Shown here: positions 57,238 to 64,000 of the stretch, piece by piece
Position numbering within the stretch: the first letter of the stretch is position 1
How the letters are laid out: each line of letters begins with the position of its first letter
Source of the DNA: Croceibacterium selenioxidans
GTDB lineage: Bacteria; Pseudomonadota; Alphaproteobacteria; Sphingomonadales; Sphingomonadaceae
NCBI RefSeq assembly: GCF_018599195.1
Contig: NZ_JAHFVK010000002.1
Location: 1,310,001-1,374,000, forward strand
Direction: 5' to 3'
Length of the DNA stretch: 64,000 bases
Program-made: the position numbers and the translations under genes
The notes under the pieces: generated by a model
The model's database searches: none
The model's input: only the letters and a program-made list of their open reading frames with translations
Told to the model about the DNA's origin: nothing

Positions 57238-57891
57238 ATGACTGATCGTTTCAACACCATCGCCGGCTGGACCCTATTCGCGGGCATCGTCGCTCTTGGC
57301 GGCTCGATTGCGAGCGGCTTGTACTTCCAGGCTGACAAGCCCCACCGTCCGCACGAGATGGGCTTCCCCATCGAAGGCGTGGTGGAAGCGGGCGCCGCCG
57401 AGGAAGGGCCGCCGCTGGCAACCCTTCTCGCCACGGGCGACGCGGCTGCCGGCGAGAAGATCTTCGCCAAGTGCACCTCGTGCCACACGATCGCCCAGGG
57501 CGGTGGTGATGGTATCGGTCCGAATCTTTACGGTGTCGTCGGCAAGCCGATCGGCAAGCATGAGCCGGGATTCGCCTATTCGAGCGATCTTTCGGGTCAT
57601 GGTGGTGACTGGACGTTCGAGAATCTCGACCACTGGTTGAAGAGCCCGAAGGCTTTCGCCTCCGGCACGAAGATGAGCTTCGCCGGCCTCGGCAAGCCCG
57701 AAGATCGCGCCAACGTGATTCTGTTCCTGCTGCAAAACGGTGGTGGACCGCCGCTGCCGCCGCCGCCGGCTGCTGATGCGGCCGCTGGCGATGCAGCCGC
57801 AGCTCCGGCCGATGCCGCTGCCGCTCCGGCTGCAGAAGCGGGTGCCACTGCTGCTCCGGAACCGGCAGCCGCCGCAGTTGCGGCTCACTAA
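57238..57891 (+). CDS. Membrane-anchored class I cytochrome c with Ala/Pro-rich tail
   Basis: A 217-residue periplasmic electron carrier anchored by an uncleaved N-terminal helix (AGWTLFAGIVALGGSIASGLYFQ). Haem attachment is CTSCH in GEKIFAKCTSCHTIAQGG, with the axial methionine in GTKMSFAGLG. From about residue 168 the protein is a low-complexity Ala/Pro tail of some 50 residues (PPPPAADAAAGDAA and similar), unusual for CycM/c552. Otherwise it resembles the cytochrome that links complex III to the terminal oxidase. A perfect terminator follows. Confidence 0.9.
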   Translation: MTDRFNTIAGWTLFAGIVALGGSIASGLYFQADKPHRPHEMGFPIEGVVEAGAAEEGPPLATLLATGDAAAGEKIFAKCTSCHTIAQGGGDGIGPNLYGVVGKPIGKHEPGFAYSSDLSGHGGDWTFENLDHWLKSPKAFASGTKMSFAGLGKPEDRANVILFLLQNGGGPPLPPPPAADAAAGDAAAAPADAAAAPAAEAGATAAPEPAAAAVAAH

Positions 57892-57933
57892 GACCCGGCG
57901 GCTTCGGCCGCCGCGTCATTGAGGATGGGAAGG

Positions 57934-57956
57934 CGGCCGCTTCTGCGGCCGTTTTT
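57934..57956 (+). terminator. Rho-independent terminator of the cytochrome c gene
   Basis: Seven-base perfect stem CGGCCGC/GCGGCCG, 4-base TTCT loop and a TTTTT run, on the plus strand 42 bases after the stop. Confidence 0.88.
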
Positions 57957-57960
57957 CATT

Positions 57961-58081
57961 GATCCGTCTTGTCGTGCCGCGATGGGATGGTGAGGGCAGG
58001 CGTTGGACCGATGGCCCCTCCATCAGTCACCTGCTGCGACTGCCACCTCCCCACGACGCCTGCGCCGCCACAGGAAGGATT
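57961..58081. repeat. Dispersed palindromic repeat, family R3
   Basis: A degenerate copy: it begins GATCCGTCTTGTCGTGCC where other copies have GATCCTCCCTGTCGGCG, then has GGCCCCTCCATCAGTCACC and GACTGCCACCTCCCCACG, and ends CACAGGAAGGAT. It lies between the convergent cytochrome c and rlmE genes, directly after the terminator. Confidence 0.7.
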
Positions 58082-58098
58082 GCGGTCATCAGATCAAC

Positions 58099-58764
58099 TT
58101 AGTCGCGGCCTTTGAAGCCCTGGGCGATCACGTACCATTCGGACGAGCCTTTGCGGCTGGCCGGCGGCTTGGCGTGCTTGACCGCGCGGAAGTGTCGCTT
58201 GAGCAGAGCGAGCAAATCGGCGTCGGTCCCGCCCGCCAGAACCTTGGCCACGAAGGCGCCGTCCTTGTCGAGCACATCGACCGCGAAGTGGGCGGCGGTT
58301 TCGACCAGTCCCATGGTCCGCAGGTGATCGGTCTGCTTGTGTCCCACGGTATTGGCAGCCATGTCCGACAGCACCAAGTCCGGCGGCCCGTCTAGCGCGG
58401 CTTCGAGCGCAGCCGGGGCCTCGTCGGCCATGAAGTCCATCTGGAAGATCGTCACGCCTTCAAGCGGTTCGGTTTCCAGCAAATCGATGCCGACGACCGC
58501 GGCGGAGGGAACCCGCTTGCGTACGACCTGGCTCCAGCCGCCCGGGGCGATGCCCAGGTCAACGACCCGGCGCACGCCTTTGAGCAGACCGAATCGCTCG
58601 TCGAGCTCCAGCAGCTTGTATGCCGCCCGGCTGCGGTAGCCCTCGGCCTTGGCCTGCTTGACGTAAGGATCGTTGAGCTGGCGCTCGAGCCAGCGCGTCG
58701 ACGAAGCCGTGCGGCCGCGGGCGGTCTTAACCCGCCGGTCGGAGTCCTTGCCTGAGCGGCTCAC
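58099..58764 (-). CDS. rlmE: 23S rRNA (uridine-2'-O)-methyltransferase
   Basis: FtsJ-type enzyme that 2'-O-methylates U2552 of 23S rRNA. The SAM motif is VVDLGIAPGGWSQVVRKRV, with the catalytic K-D-K-E set spread over the fold (early lysine in YRSRAAYKLLE, aspartate in LVLSDMAANTVGH, lysine in FVAKVLAGG). Length 221 is usual. The ATG overlaps the ppx stop by four bases. Confidence 0.95.
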   Translation of the reverse strand: MSRSGKDSDRRVKTARGRTASSTRWLERQLNDPYVKQAKAEGYRSRAAYKLLELDERFGLLKGVRRVVDLGIAPGGWSQVVRKRVPSAAVVGIDLLETEPLEGVTIFQMDFMADEAPAALEAALDGPPDLVLSDMAANTVGHKQTDHLRTMGLVETAAHFAVDVLDKDGAFVAKVLAGGTDADLLALLKRHFRAVKHAKPPASRKGSSEWYVIAQGFKGRD

Positions 58765-59948
58765 CGGATGGTCTGCTTGAGTCGCCGGAGCGCGGCCTGT
58801 GCCTCGATACCGAGCGCGTCGGCGGACATCAGTCCTCGCAGGATGCCCTCACGAATTCCGCGGTCGGCCACGCCGAGTCGTGTGGCCGGCCAGATGTCGA
58901 GAATGGCTTCGAGAATCGCGCATCCCGCGACTACCAGATCGGCACGTTCGTTTCCGATACAGGGGAGCCGGCGGCGTTCTTCGGGTCCCATGGTGGAAAG
59001 CCGGGTCGCGATGTCGCGCATGGATTCGGAAGGCACGACCAGACCGTCGACAGCCTTCCTGTCGTATTGCGGAAGATCGAGATGCAAGCTGGCGAGGGTG
59101 GTCACGGTGCCGCTGGTACCCAGAAGGCGCAGGTTGGGCAAACGGAAGGGGGCGATGCGCTCCGCGAATCCGGCAAAGCTGTCGGCCACGAGCTTGTGCA
59201 TCTTGCGATAGCGCGCGAGCCGTGAGGCGGCATCGGTGCCCTCGTCACCCACGGTTTCGGTAAGCGAAACCACGCCCCAGGGTACGCTCTGCCAATCGAG
59301 AATATGCGGCACCGGGGCGCCAGGCTCGATCAGGACCAACTCGGTCGAGCCGCCCCCGATGTCGAAGATCACCGCTGGTCCGATCCCGTCCTCGAGCAGG
59401 ATATGGCAGCCGAGCACGGCCAGGCGCGCCTCTTCCTGGGCGGAGATGACGTTAAGCCGGATTCCCGTTTCGTGCCGCACCCGCTCGATGAATTCGGCGC
59501 CGTTGGTCGCCCTCCGGCACGCCTCGGTGGCGACCGAACGGGCGAGCCGCACGTTGCGCCGCTTAAGCTTTTCGGAGCAGACCCTCAGCGCCCCGACGGC
59601 GCGGTCCATGGCCTGGTCGCTCAGCCGGCCGGTCTGGGCCAGACCCTCGCCCAGGCGCACGACACGGCTGAACGCGTCGATGACCACGAAATTCGCGTCC
59701 GCCGGGCGCGCGATCAGCAGCCGGCAGTTGTTGGTACCCAGATCGATTGCCGCATAAGCCTGGCGCGACTGGCCAAGGGGGAGGCTTACAGGCTGCTCGC
59801 GCAAGTCAGCGCCGTTGGCGCTGCCGTTTGCCTGCCTTTCGCCGGCGGTGCCGGAGTGGCCCGACCGAGGGAGCTTGGCCAAATTCGGCACATCCCCCTC
59901 AGAACCCGCGGTACTCCGCCGCTCATCCGGCGGATTGAAATCCGCCAT
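58761..59948 (-). CDS. Ppx/GppA exopolyphosphatase/phosphatase
   Basis: Hydrolyses polyphosphate and/or pppGpp. The sugar-kinase-like phosphate loops are YAAIDLGTNNCRLL and FDIGGGSTELVLIE, with the catalytic glutamate in SAQEEARLAVLGC. Residues 1-60 are a low-complexity, charged extension not usual for the family; the protein would otherwise start near RQAYAAIDLG. Length with the extension is 395. It is translationally coupled with rlmE downstream, a pair often seen in alphaproteobacteria. Confidence 0.92.
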   Translation of the reverse strand: MADFNPPDERRSTAGSEGDVPNLAKLPRSGHSGTAGERQANGSANGADLREQPVSLPLGQSRQAYAAIDLGTNNCRLLIARPADANFVVIDAFSRVVRLGEGLAQTGRLSDQAMDRAVGALRVCSEKLKRRNVRLARSVATEACRRATNGAEFIERVRHETGIRLNVISAQEEARLAVLGCHILLEDGIGPAVIFDIGGGSTELVLIEPGAPVPHILDWQSVPWGVVSLTETVGDEGTDAASRLARYRKMHKLVADSFAGFAERIAPFRLPNLRLLGTSGTVTTLASLHLDLPQYDRKAVDGLVVPSESMRDIATRLSTMGPEERRRLPCIGNERADLVVAGCAILEAILDIWPATRLGVADRGIREGILRGLMSADALGIEAQAALRRLKQTIR

Positions 59949-60087
59949 TTTCTCTTAACTCGCTCGTATTTCTTACCCGCTCGAAGGCGGAACCTGGGCA
60001 CAGGCTAGCGAAAGCGCTTCGCCGGGGCAAGTTTGGGGCCGCGGACCCGGCGAGCGCATTCCGTGTCACGAGACGCGTGTGGCCCGC

Positions 60088-60116
60088 TTGACGAGAGCGT
60101 CCGGCCTTTCTAGATG
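60088..60116 (+). promoter_or_regulatory. Promoter of tRNA-Gln
   Basis: TTGACG (-35, five of six consensus bases), a 17-base spacer and TAGATG (-10). The start of the tRNA is 15 bases after the -10 box, as expected for a stable-RNA gene. Position and spacing support it; the -10 is a weak match. Confidence 0.55.
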
Positions 60117-60130
60117 CGCCGCTCCCGCGT

Positions 60131-60204
60131 TGCCCCGTCGTCTAATGGTAAGACTACGGACTCTGACTCCGTCAATTGAGGTTCGAATCCTCACGGGGCA
60201 TCCA
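60131..60204 (+). tRNA. tRNA-Gln (anticodon CTG)
   Basis: A complete cloverleaf of 74 bases. The acceptor stem TGCCCCG pairs with CGGGGCA, the T-arm contains GGTTCGAATCC, and the anticodon arm ACGGA-CTCTGAC-TCCGT places CTG at positions 34-36, reading CAG. The 3' CCA is encoded after a T discriminator. Confidence 0.95.
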
Positions 60205-60345
60205 TTCCACGGCCAGATCTTGGCGGAATAGCGCGGGATCGCGGCTAGATCGCTCCCCATATCATCGCTGATCTGCCGTTCTGAAGGGCCACCTGAGTAA
60301 CCCTGGCTCGCAGCGGTTTGCGGGCTCGCGCTCCTGTCCTGGGTG

Positions 60346-61287
60346 CTATTGGCCCGAGCTGGCTGGTTCGGTGATGAAAGCCAGGATCGCGCTCATGGTC
60401 GCCTCGGGTTGCTCTTCCATCAACCAGTGACCGGAATCGCGTATGCTGAGCCCGCGGACATCGGTTGCGGCGAAGGCGATTTCGTTCGCAAAGCCCTCTC
60501 CGAACGATTTTTCTCCACCGATCGCGAGGATCGGCATGGCGAGCTTGCCCTCTGCGAGGAACGTCTGGTTATCGACGGCGTCCTGGCGGAAGGCCGCGAA
60601 TTGCGCGAACGCGTTATGGATCGCATGGGGGCGGGAGTAGAGCGCGGCATAATGGGCGCGAGTTTCTTCGTCGATGTGCTTCGGGTCGGCCGATAGTTCA
60701 TTGTAAAAGCGATCGAGGTAGATCCGCTCTCGACCGGCTACGAGCCGTTCTTCGTCAGGTCCGAAGAAGTCGAAGTGCCAGGTTCGCTGGTCCTTGATCA
60801 CGGTGTCCCAATTGCCAAGCCCGGGAAGCGGTGCGTCCATCACCACCCAGCGAGTGACCCGGTCGCGGTTCTGGGCGGCGAAGGCGTAGCCGACCATGTT
60901 GCCGATATCGTGCGTGACCAGCGCCAACGGGCCGTCGAGCCCGAGCGCACGAAGCACGGCCGCCATATCGCCGGCTTCGCTCTTCTTGTCGTAGCCGGTC
61001 TCGGGATGCGACGAGAGGCCCATGCCGCGCAGGTCCGGGACGACGACCGTGTGATCGGCGGCCAAACGACCCGCGAGCGGCGCCCACATGTCTCCGGTAT
61101 CGCCGAACCCATGCAGCAGAAGGACAACGGGCCCGTGTCCGCCGATACGTGTGTGGATCGTCGTCCCGTCGACAGCGATATCTCGTGTCTCGAAGGTCGA
61201 AGGAAAGGGCTCGACTTTGGCCATTGCGGGGGCACCGGCGAAAAGTCCGGCAACGAATATGGCAAGCCAGCAAATTTGACGGCTCAT
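60346..61287 (-). CDS. Exported alpha/beta hydrolase, epoxide-hydrolase/dehalogenase-like
   Basis: A 313-residue hydrolase with a signal peptide ending APAMA at residue 22, so it acts in the periplasm. The oxyanion part is LLLHGFGDTGDMW. The nucleophile elbow reads LVTHDIGNMVG, giving an aspartate (Asp-127) instead of the usual serine, which points to the haloalkane dehalogenase, fluoroacetate dehalogenase and epoxide hydrolase branch. The catalytic histidine is in SGHWLMEE, and the acid is likely in the cap region. ATG 61287 has AGGGGGG upstream. Substrate unknown. Confidence 0.9.
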   Translation of the reverse strand: MSRQICWLAIFVAGLFAGAPAMAKVEPFPSTFETRDIAVDGTTIHTRIGGHGPVVLLLHGFGDTGDMWAPLAGRLAADHTVVVPDLRGMGLSSHPETGYDKKSEAGDMAAVLRALGLDGPLALVTHDIGNMVGYAFAAQNRDRVTRWVVMDAPLPGLGNWDTVIKDQRTWHFDFFGPDEERLVAGRERIYLDRFYNELSADPKHIDEETRAHYAALYSRPHAIHNAFAQFAAFRQDAVDNQTFLAEGKLAMPILAIGGEKSFGEGFANEIAFAATDVRGLSIRDSGHWLMEEQPEATMSAILAFITEPASSGQ

Positions 61288-61502
61288 ATGAGTCCCCCCT
61301 GTCGATGGTCCTTGCGTAGCAGTTAGTCTGCGGCAGGTCACGGCGCGCGAAAGGCGGGGAAGGTTGGACGCGCCCAACTTTTGGGGGGTACGGGCGCGTC
61401 CATGCTGCCAATGATCCGTGACCAAGTGCGTTCCAGACAATATGCTCCACTTGGCTCACGGACGCCTGGGCGAGGGTCTTGCCGTATCCGGTCCTTTCCC
61501 CG

Positions 61503-64000
61503 TCAGGTCGCCGACAGCTCCGAACCGAGCCTGTCGACGTCGGTATAATCGCCCGTCACGTGGTGCTTGGGCTTTCCCCGAAGCAGCAGGTGGCTGATGG
61601 CCGGAAGGACGAACAAGGTCAGCAGGGTCGAGGTGATCAATCCTCCGATCACCACGACCGCGAGCGGCTTCTGGACTTCGGCCCCGGTGCCGGTCGCCAG
61701 GGCCATGGGCACGAAACCGACGGCCGGGACGAGGCCCGTCATCAGCACCGCCCTCACGCGTTCCATCGTTCCTTCCTTGATGGCTCGATCGACTGCCATT
61801 CCAGCATCGAGACGCTGGTTGATGCTGGTCATCACGACCAGTCCGTTGAGGACCGTAACACCGGACAACACGATGAAACCAACCGCGGCCGACACCGAGA
61901 ATGGATGCCCCGTGAGAAGCAACGCGAACACGCCGCCCGCCAGGGCCAGCGGAATGGCGGAATAGACGGCCAGGGCCTGCCGCATCCCGCGCAGGGCGAG
62001 GAACAGCAGGCCGAAGATAGCCGCGAAGATCAGCGGGATCACCAACGAGAGCCGTGCCGAGGCCGCCTGGAGGTTTTCGAATTGACCGCCCCATTCGAGG
62101 AAGCTGCCCGGCGGCAGCGTCACTTCGCGGGCAACCTTGTCGCGGGCCTCGGCCACGAATGACCCGAGGTCATTGCCCCGGACATTCGCCTGGACAACCA
62201 CGCGACGCTTGCCGTTTTCGCGACTGACTTGATTCAAGCCTTCGGAAAAACTGAACCGGGCCAGTTCGCGCAAGGGGACGGAGCCGCGATGGACGTCGTC
62301 TCCGGGGAGCATGACCGGCAGCGCGCCCACAGCGTCGAGATCGTTGCGGGTGGCGGAATCCAGTCGAACGACCACGTCATACCGACGGTCACCCTCGAAC
62401 ACGATCCCGGCCTCACGCCCTCCCATCGCGGCCGCGACGGTGTCGCTGACATCCTTCAGGCTGAGGCCATAGCGAGCGATCGCGTCGCGATCGAACCGGA
62501 CGTCGAGCACAGGGAAGCCCTCGGTCTGTTCGACCTTGACGTCGGCGGCGCCGGGGACAGTGTTGAGCACCGCTGCGATCTCGTTCGCCGTGCGGCCCAT
62601 GGCTTCAAGGTCGTCGCCATAGACCTTCACGGCAATGTCTCCCCGGACTCCTGCGATGAGCTCGTTGAAGCGCAACTGGATCGGCTGGCTGATCTCGACG
62701 GCGTTACCGACGAGCGGTTCGAGCGCCTTCTCGACGCGTTCGATCACGTCGTCTTTCGTGTGGACGCCGGCGGGCCACTCGTCATCGGGTTTGAGGATGA
62801 TGAAGGTATCCGAGGCATTGGGCGGCATGGGGTCGCTGGCCACTTCGGCGGTGCCCGTCTTCGAGAAGACGAACGCCACCTCGGGCAATTCGGCCACAGT
62901 CCTTTCGACCTGCTCCTGCATTCGCGTGGATTGCGCCAGCGACGTCGAAGGAATGCGCACCGCCTGCATCGCCAGGTTCCCTTCGCCGAGCACCGGCAGG
63001 AACTCGCTGCCTAGCATGGTGAAGACGAGCGCTGCTGCCGCAAAAGTTCCGGCGCCGGCGCCGATCCAGGGCCAGGGCCGGGCGATGACGCGGCCCAACA
63101 GCGGCTCGTAACGCGCTTTCACCCAGGCGACGGCCTTTACGTCCTTCTCGGCCACTTCGCCGCGAATGAGCAGCGCGACCATTGCGGGCACGAAGGTGAG
63201 TGACGCCAGGAACGCCCCCGCGAGCGCGAGGAGCACCGTGATCGCCATCGGGGAAAAGGTCTTGCCCTCGACCCCCGTGAACGTGAGCAAGGGAATGAAG
63301 ACGAGGAAGATGATCGCCTGCCCAAAGAGCGTTGGCCGGATCATCTCCTTCGAGGCTTCGAACACCTCGTGCAGACGTTCATCGCGCGTGAGAACGCGGC
63401 CCTCCTGCTTCTGACGGTGAGCTAGGCGTCTCAGGCAGTTCTCGATAATGATGATCGACCCGTCGACGATGAGCCCGAAGTCCAGCGCCCCGAGACTCAT
63501 GAGGTTGCCTGACGTACCGGTGACATTCATGCCCGTGGCCATGATCAGGAACGAGATCGGTATGACCAGCGCGGCGATGACCGCCGCCCTGAAGTGGCCG
63601 AGCAGCCAGAACAGCACGCCGATGACGAGGAGCGCTCCAAAGAACAGGTTTTCCTCGACGGTGCCGATCGTCGCATCCACCAGATGCGACCTGTCGAGAA
63701 CGGTCTTTACTTGAATCCCCGGTGGCAACGATCGGGCAACTTCCTCAAGGCGCTCGGCCGAGGCGGCCGCAACGATACGGCTATTGCCATCCGCCAGCAT
63801 GAGCACCGTGCCGACCACGACCTCCTTGCCGTTCTGCGTGGCCGTGCCGGTACGAAGATCACCGCCGACACTGACGGTGGCGACATCGCGCACCTGAACC
63901 GGCACGCCGCCCCTCGAAGCAACGGTTGCCCGCTCGATCTCATCGAGCTTGCGAATACGGCCGTCGGCGCGAACGAGGAACGCCTCGCCGCCGCGCTCGA
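61503..64000 (-). CDS. Heavy-metal efflux RND permease, CzcA/CusA type (truncated by window end)
   Basis: Inner-membrane proton-driven pump of a tripartite heavy-metal efflux system. The window holds about 832 residues; the N-terminus is beyond 64000. The signature of the heavy-metal branch is LDFGLIVDGSIIIIENCLRR (transmembrane helix 4), and the periplasmic pore and docking loops are present. The C-terminus ends PKHHVTGDYTDVDRLGSELSAT. Partners (outer-membrane factor and adaptor) should lie upstream, beyond the right edge of the window. Metal specificity cannot be told from this part. Confidence 0.93.
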   Translation of the reverse strand, partial: ERGGEAFLVRADGRIRKLDEIERATVASRGGVPVQVRDVATVSVGGDLRTGTATQNGKEVVVGTVLMLADGNSRIVAAASAERLEEVARSLPPGIQVKTVLDRSHLVDATIGTVEENLFFGALLVIGVLFWLLGHFRAAVIAALVIPISFLIMATGMNVTGTSGNLMSLGALDFGLIVDGSIIIIENCLRRLAHRQKQEGRVLTRDERLHEVFEASKEMIRPTLFGQAIIFLVFIPLLTFTGVEGKTFSPMAITVLLALAGAFLASLTFVPAMVALLIRGEVAEKDVKAVAWVKARYEPLLGRVIARPWPWIGAGAGTFAAAALVFTMLGSEFLPVLGEGNLAMQAVRIPSTSLAQSTRMQEQVERTVAELPEVAFVFSKTGTAEVASDPMPPNASDTFIILKPDDEWPAGVHTKDDVIERVEKALEPLVGNAVEISQPIQLRFNELIAGVRGDIAVKVYGDDLEAMGRTANEIAAVLNTVPGAADVKVEQTEGFPVLDVRFDRDAIARYGLSLKDVSDTVAAAMGGREAGIVFEGDRRYDVVVRLDSATRNDLDAVGALPVMLPGDDVHRGSVPLRELARFSFSEGLNQVSRENGKRRVVVQANVRGNDLGSFVAEARDKVAREVTLPPGSFLEWGGQFENLQAASARLSLVIPLIFAAIFGLLFLALRGMRQALAVYSAIPLALAGGVFALLLTGHPFSVSAAVGFIVLSGVTVLNGLVVMTSINQRLDAGMAVDRAIKEGTMERVRAVLMTGLVPAVGFVPMALATGTGAEVQKPLAVVVIGGLITSTLLTLFVLPAISHLLLRGKPKHHVTGDYTDVDRLGSELSAT

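Overview
The window is a gene-dense, high-G+C stretch of chromosome (roughly two thirds G+C by eye). It looks like a sphingomonad-type alphaproteobacterium (Sphingomonadaceae or Erythrobacteraceae). The reasons are the DnaA, S20, MutM, UbiE, UbiB, CoaBC and Dut run, a large TonB-dependent receptor of the carbohydrate type, a PEP-CTERM protein, the pheA/membrane cytochrome c pair, and the families of dispersed palindromes found beside convergent genes. Nearly everything is core metabolism, replication and repair, or envelope maintenance. I see no prophage, integrase, CRISPR array, insertion sequence or toxin-antitoxin pair.

Layout. 1-13.5 kb: end of a sensor kinase, a GST, a cupin, dapE, a TonB receptor behind a LacI-type palindrome, a dicarboxylate symporter, a lipoprotein, dapB-nth, a sirtuin, a MoeB/ThiF-like enzyme, dnaA and rpsT. 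13.7-21.1 kb: mutM diverges from a tightly overlapping run EamA-ubiE-ubiB-membrane protein, followed by coaBC-dut. 21-28.2 kb: a DUF4136 lipoprotein, then secB, murJ and trpS on the minus strand, divergent from Tim44-like, mltA and Smr genes. 28.2-36.8 kb: ahpC-ahpF, then ispG with three further genes downstream, two unrelated L,D-transpeptidases and a second EamA transporter. 36.9-45.1 kb: acnA, a secreted rhodanese, a PEP-CTERM repeat protein, ruvA-X-ruvB and aroC. 45.2-56.2 kb: an FAD monooxygenase, a Kef-type antiporter, two acetyltransferases and a six-gene MoxR/DUF58/SpoIIM/RDD operon. 56.2-64 kb: pheA, cytochrome c, rlmE-ppx, tRNA-Gln, an alpha/beta hydrolase and a truncated CzcA-type RND pump.

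The genes group into themes. Peptidoglycan and envelope: dapB, dapE, murJ, mltA, two LD-transpeptidases, and secB with the Tim44-like protein. Cofactors and quinones: ubiE, ubiB, coaBC, moeB-like, ispG. DNA repair and nucleotide hygiene: nth, mutM, ruvAB, dut. Peroxide defence: ahpCF. Many neighbours overlap by 1-13 bases (ATGA or GTGA junctions), which shows operon structure directly.

The strongest unexplained signal is non-coding. Two copies of a bipartite element lie 12.6 kb apart in opposite orientation, one before ispG and one before ruvA. Each has four or five copies of a 12-base unit spaced 19-21 bases apart, then a 4-base gap, then an identical 26-base core. A second signal is a family of long palindromic repeats with five recognisable copies. 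One copy sits inside the MoxR operon and appears to supply the ribosome binding site of the DUF58 gene.
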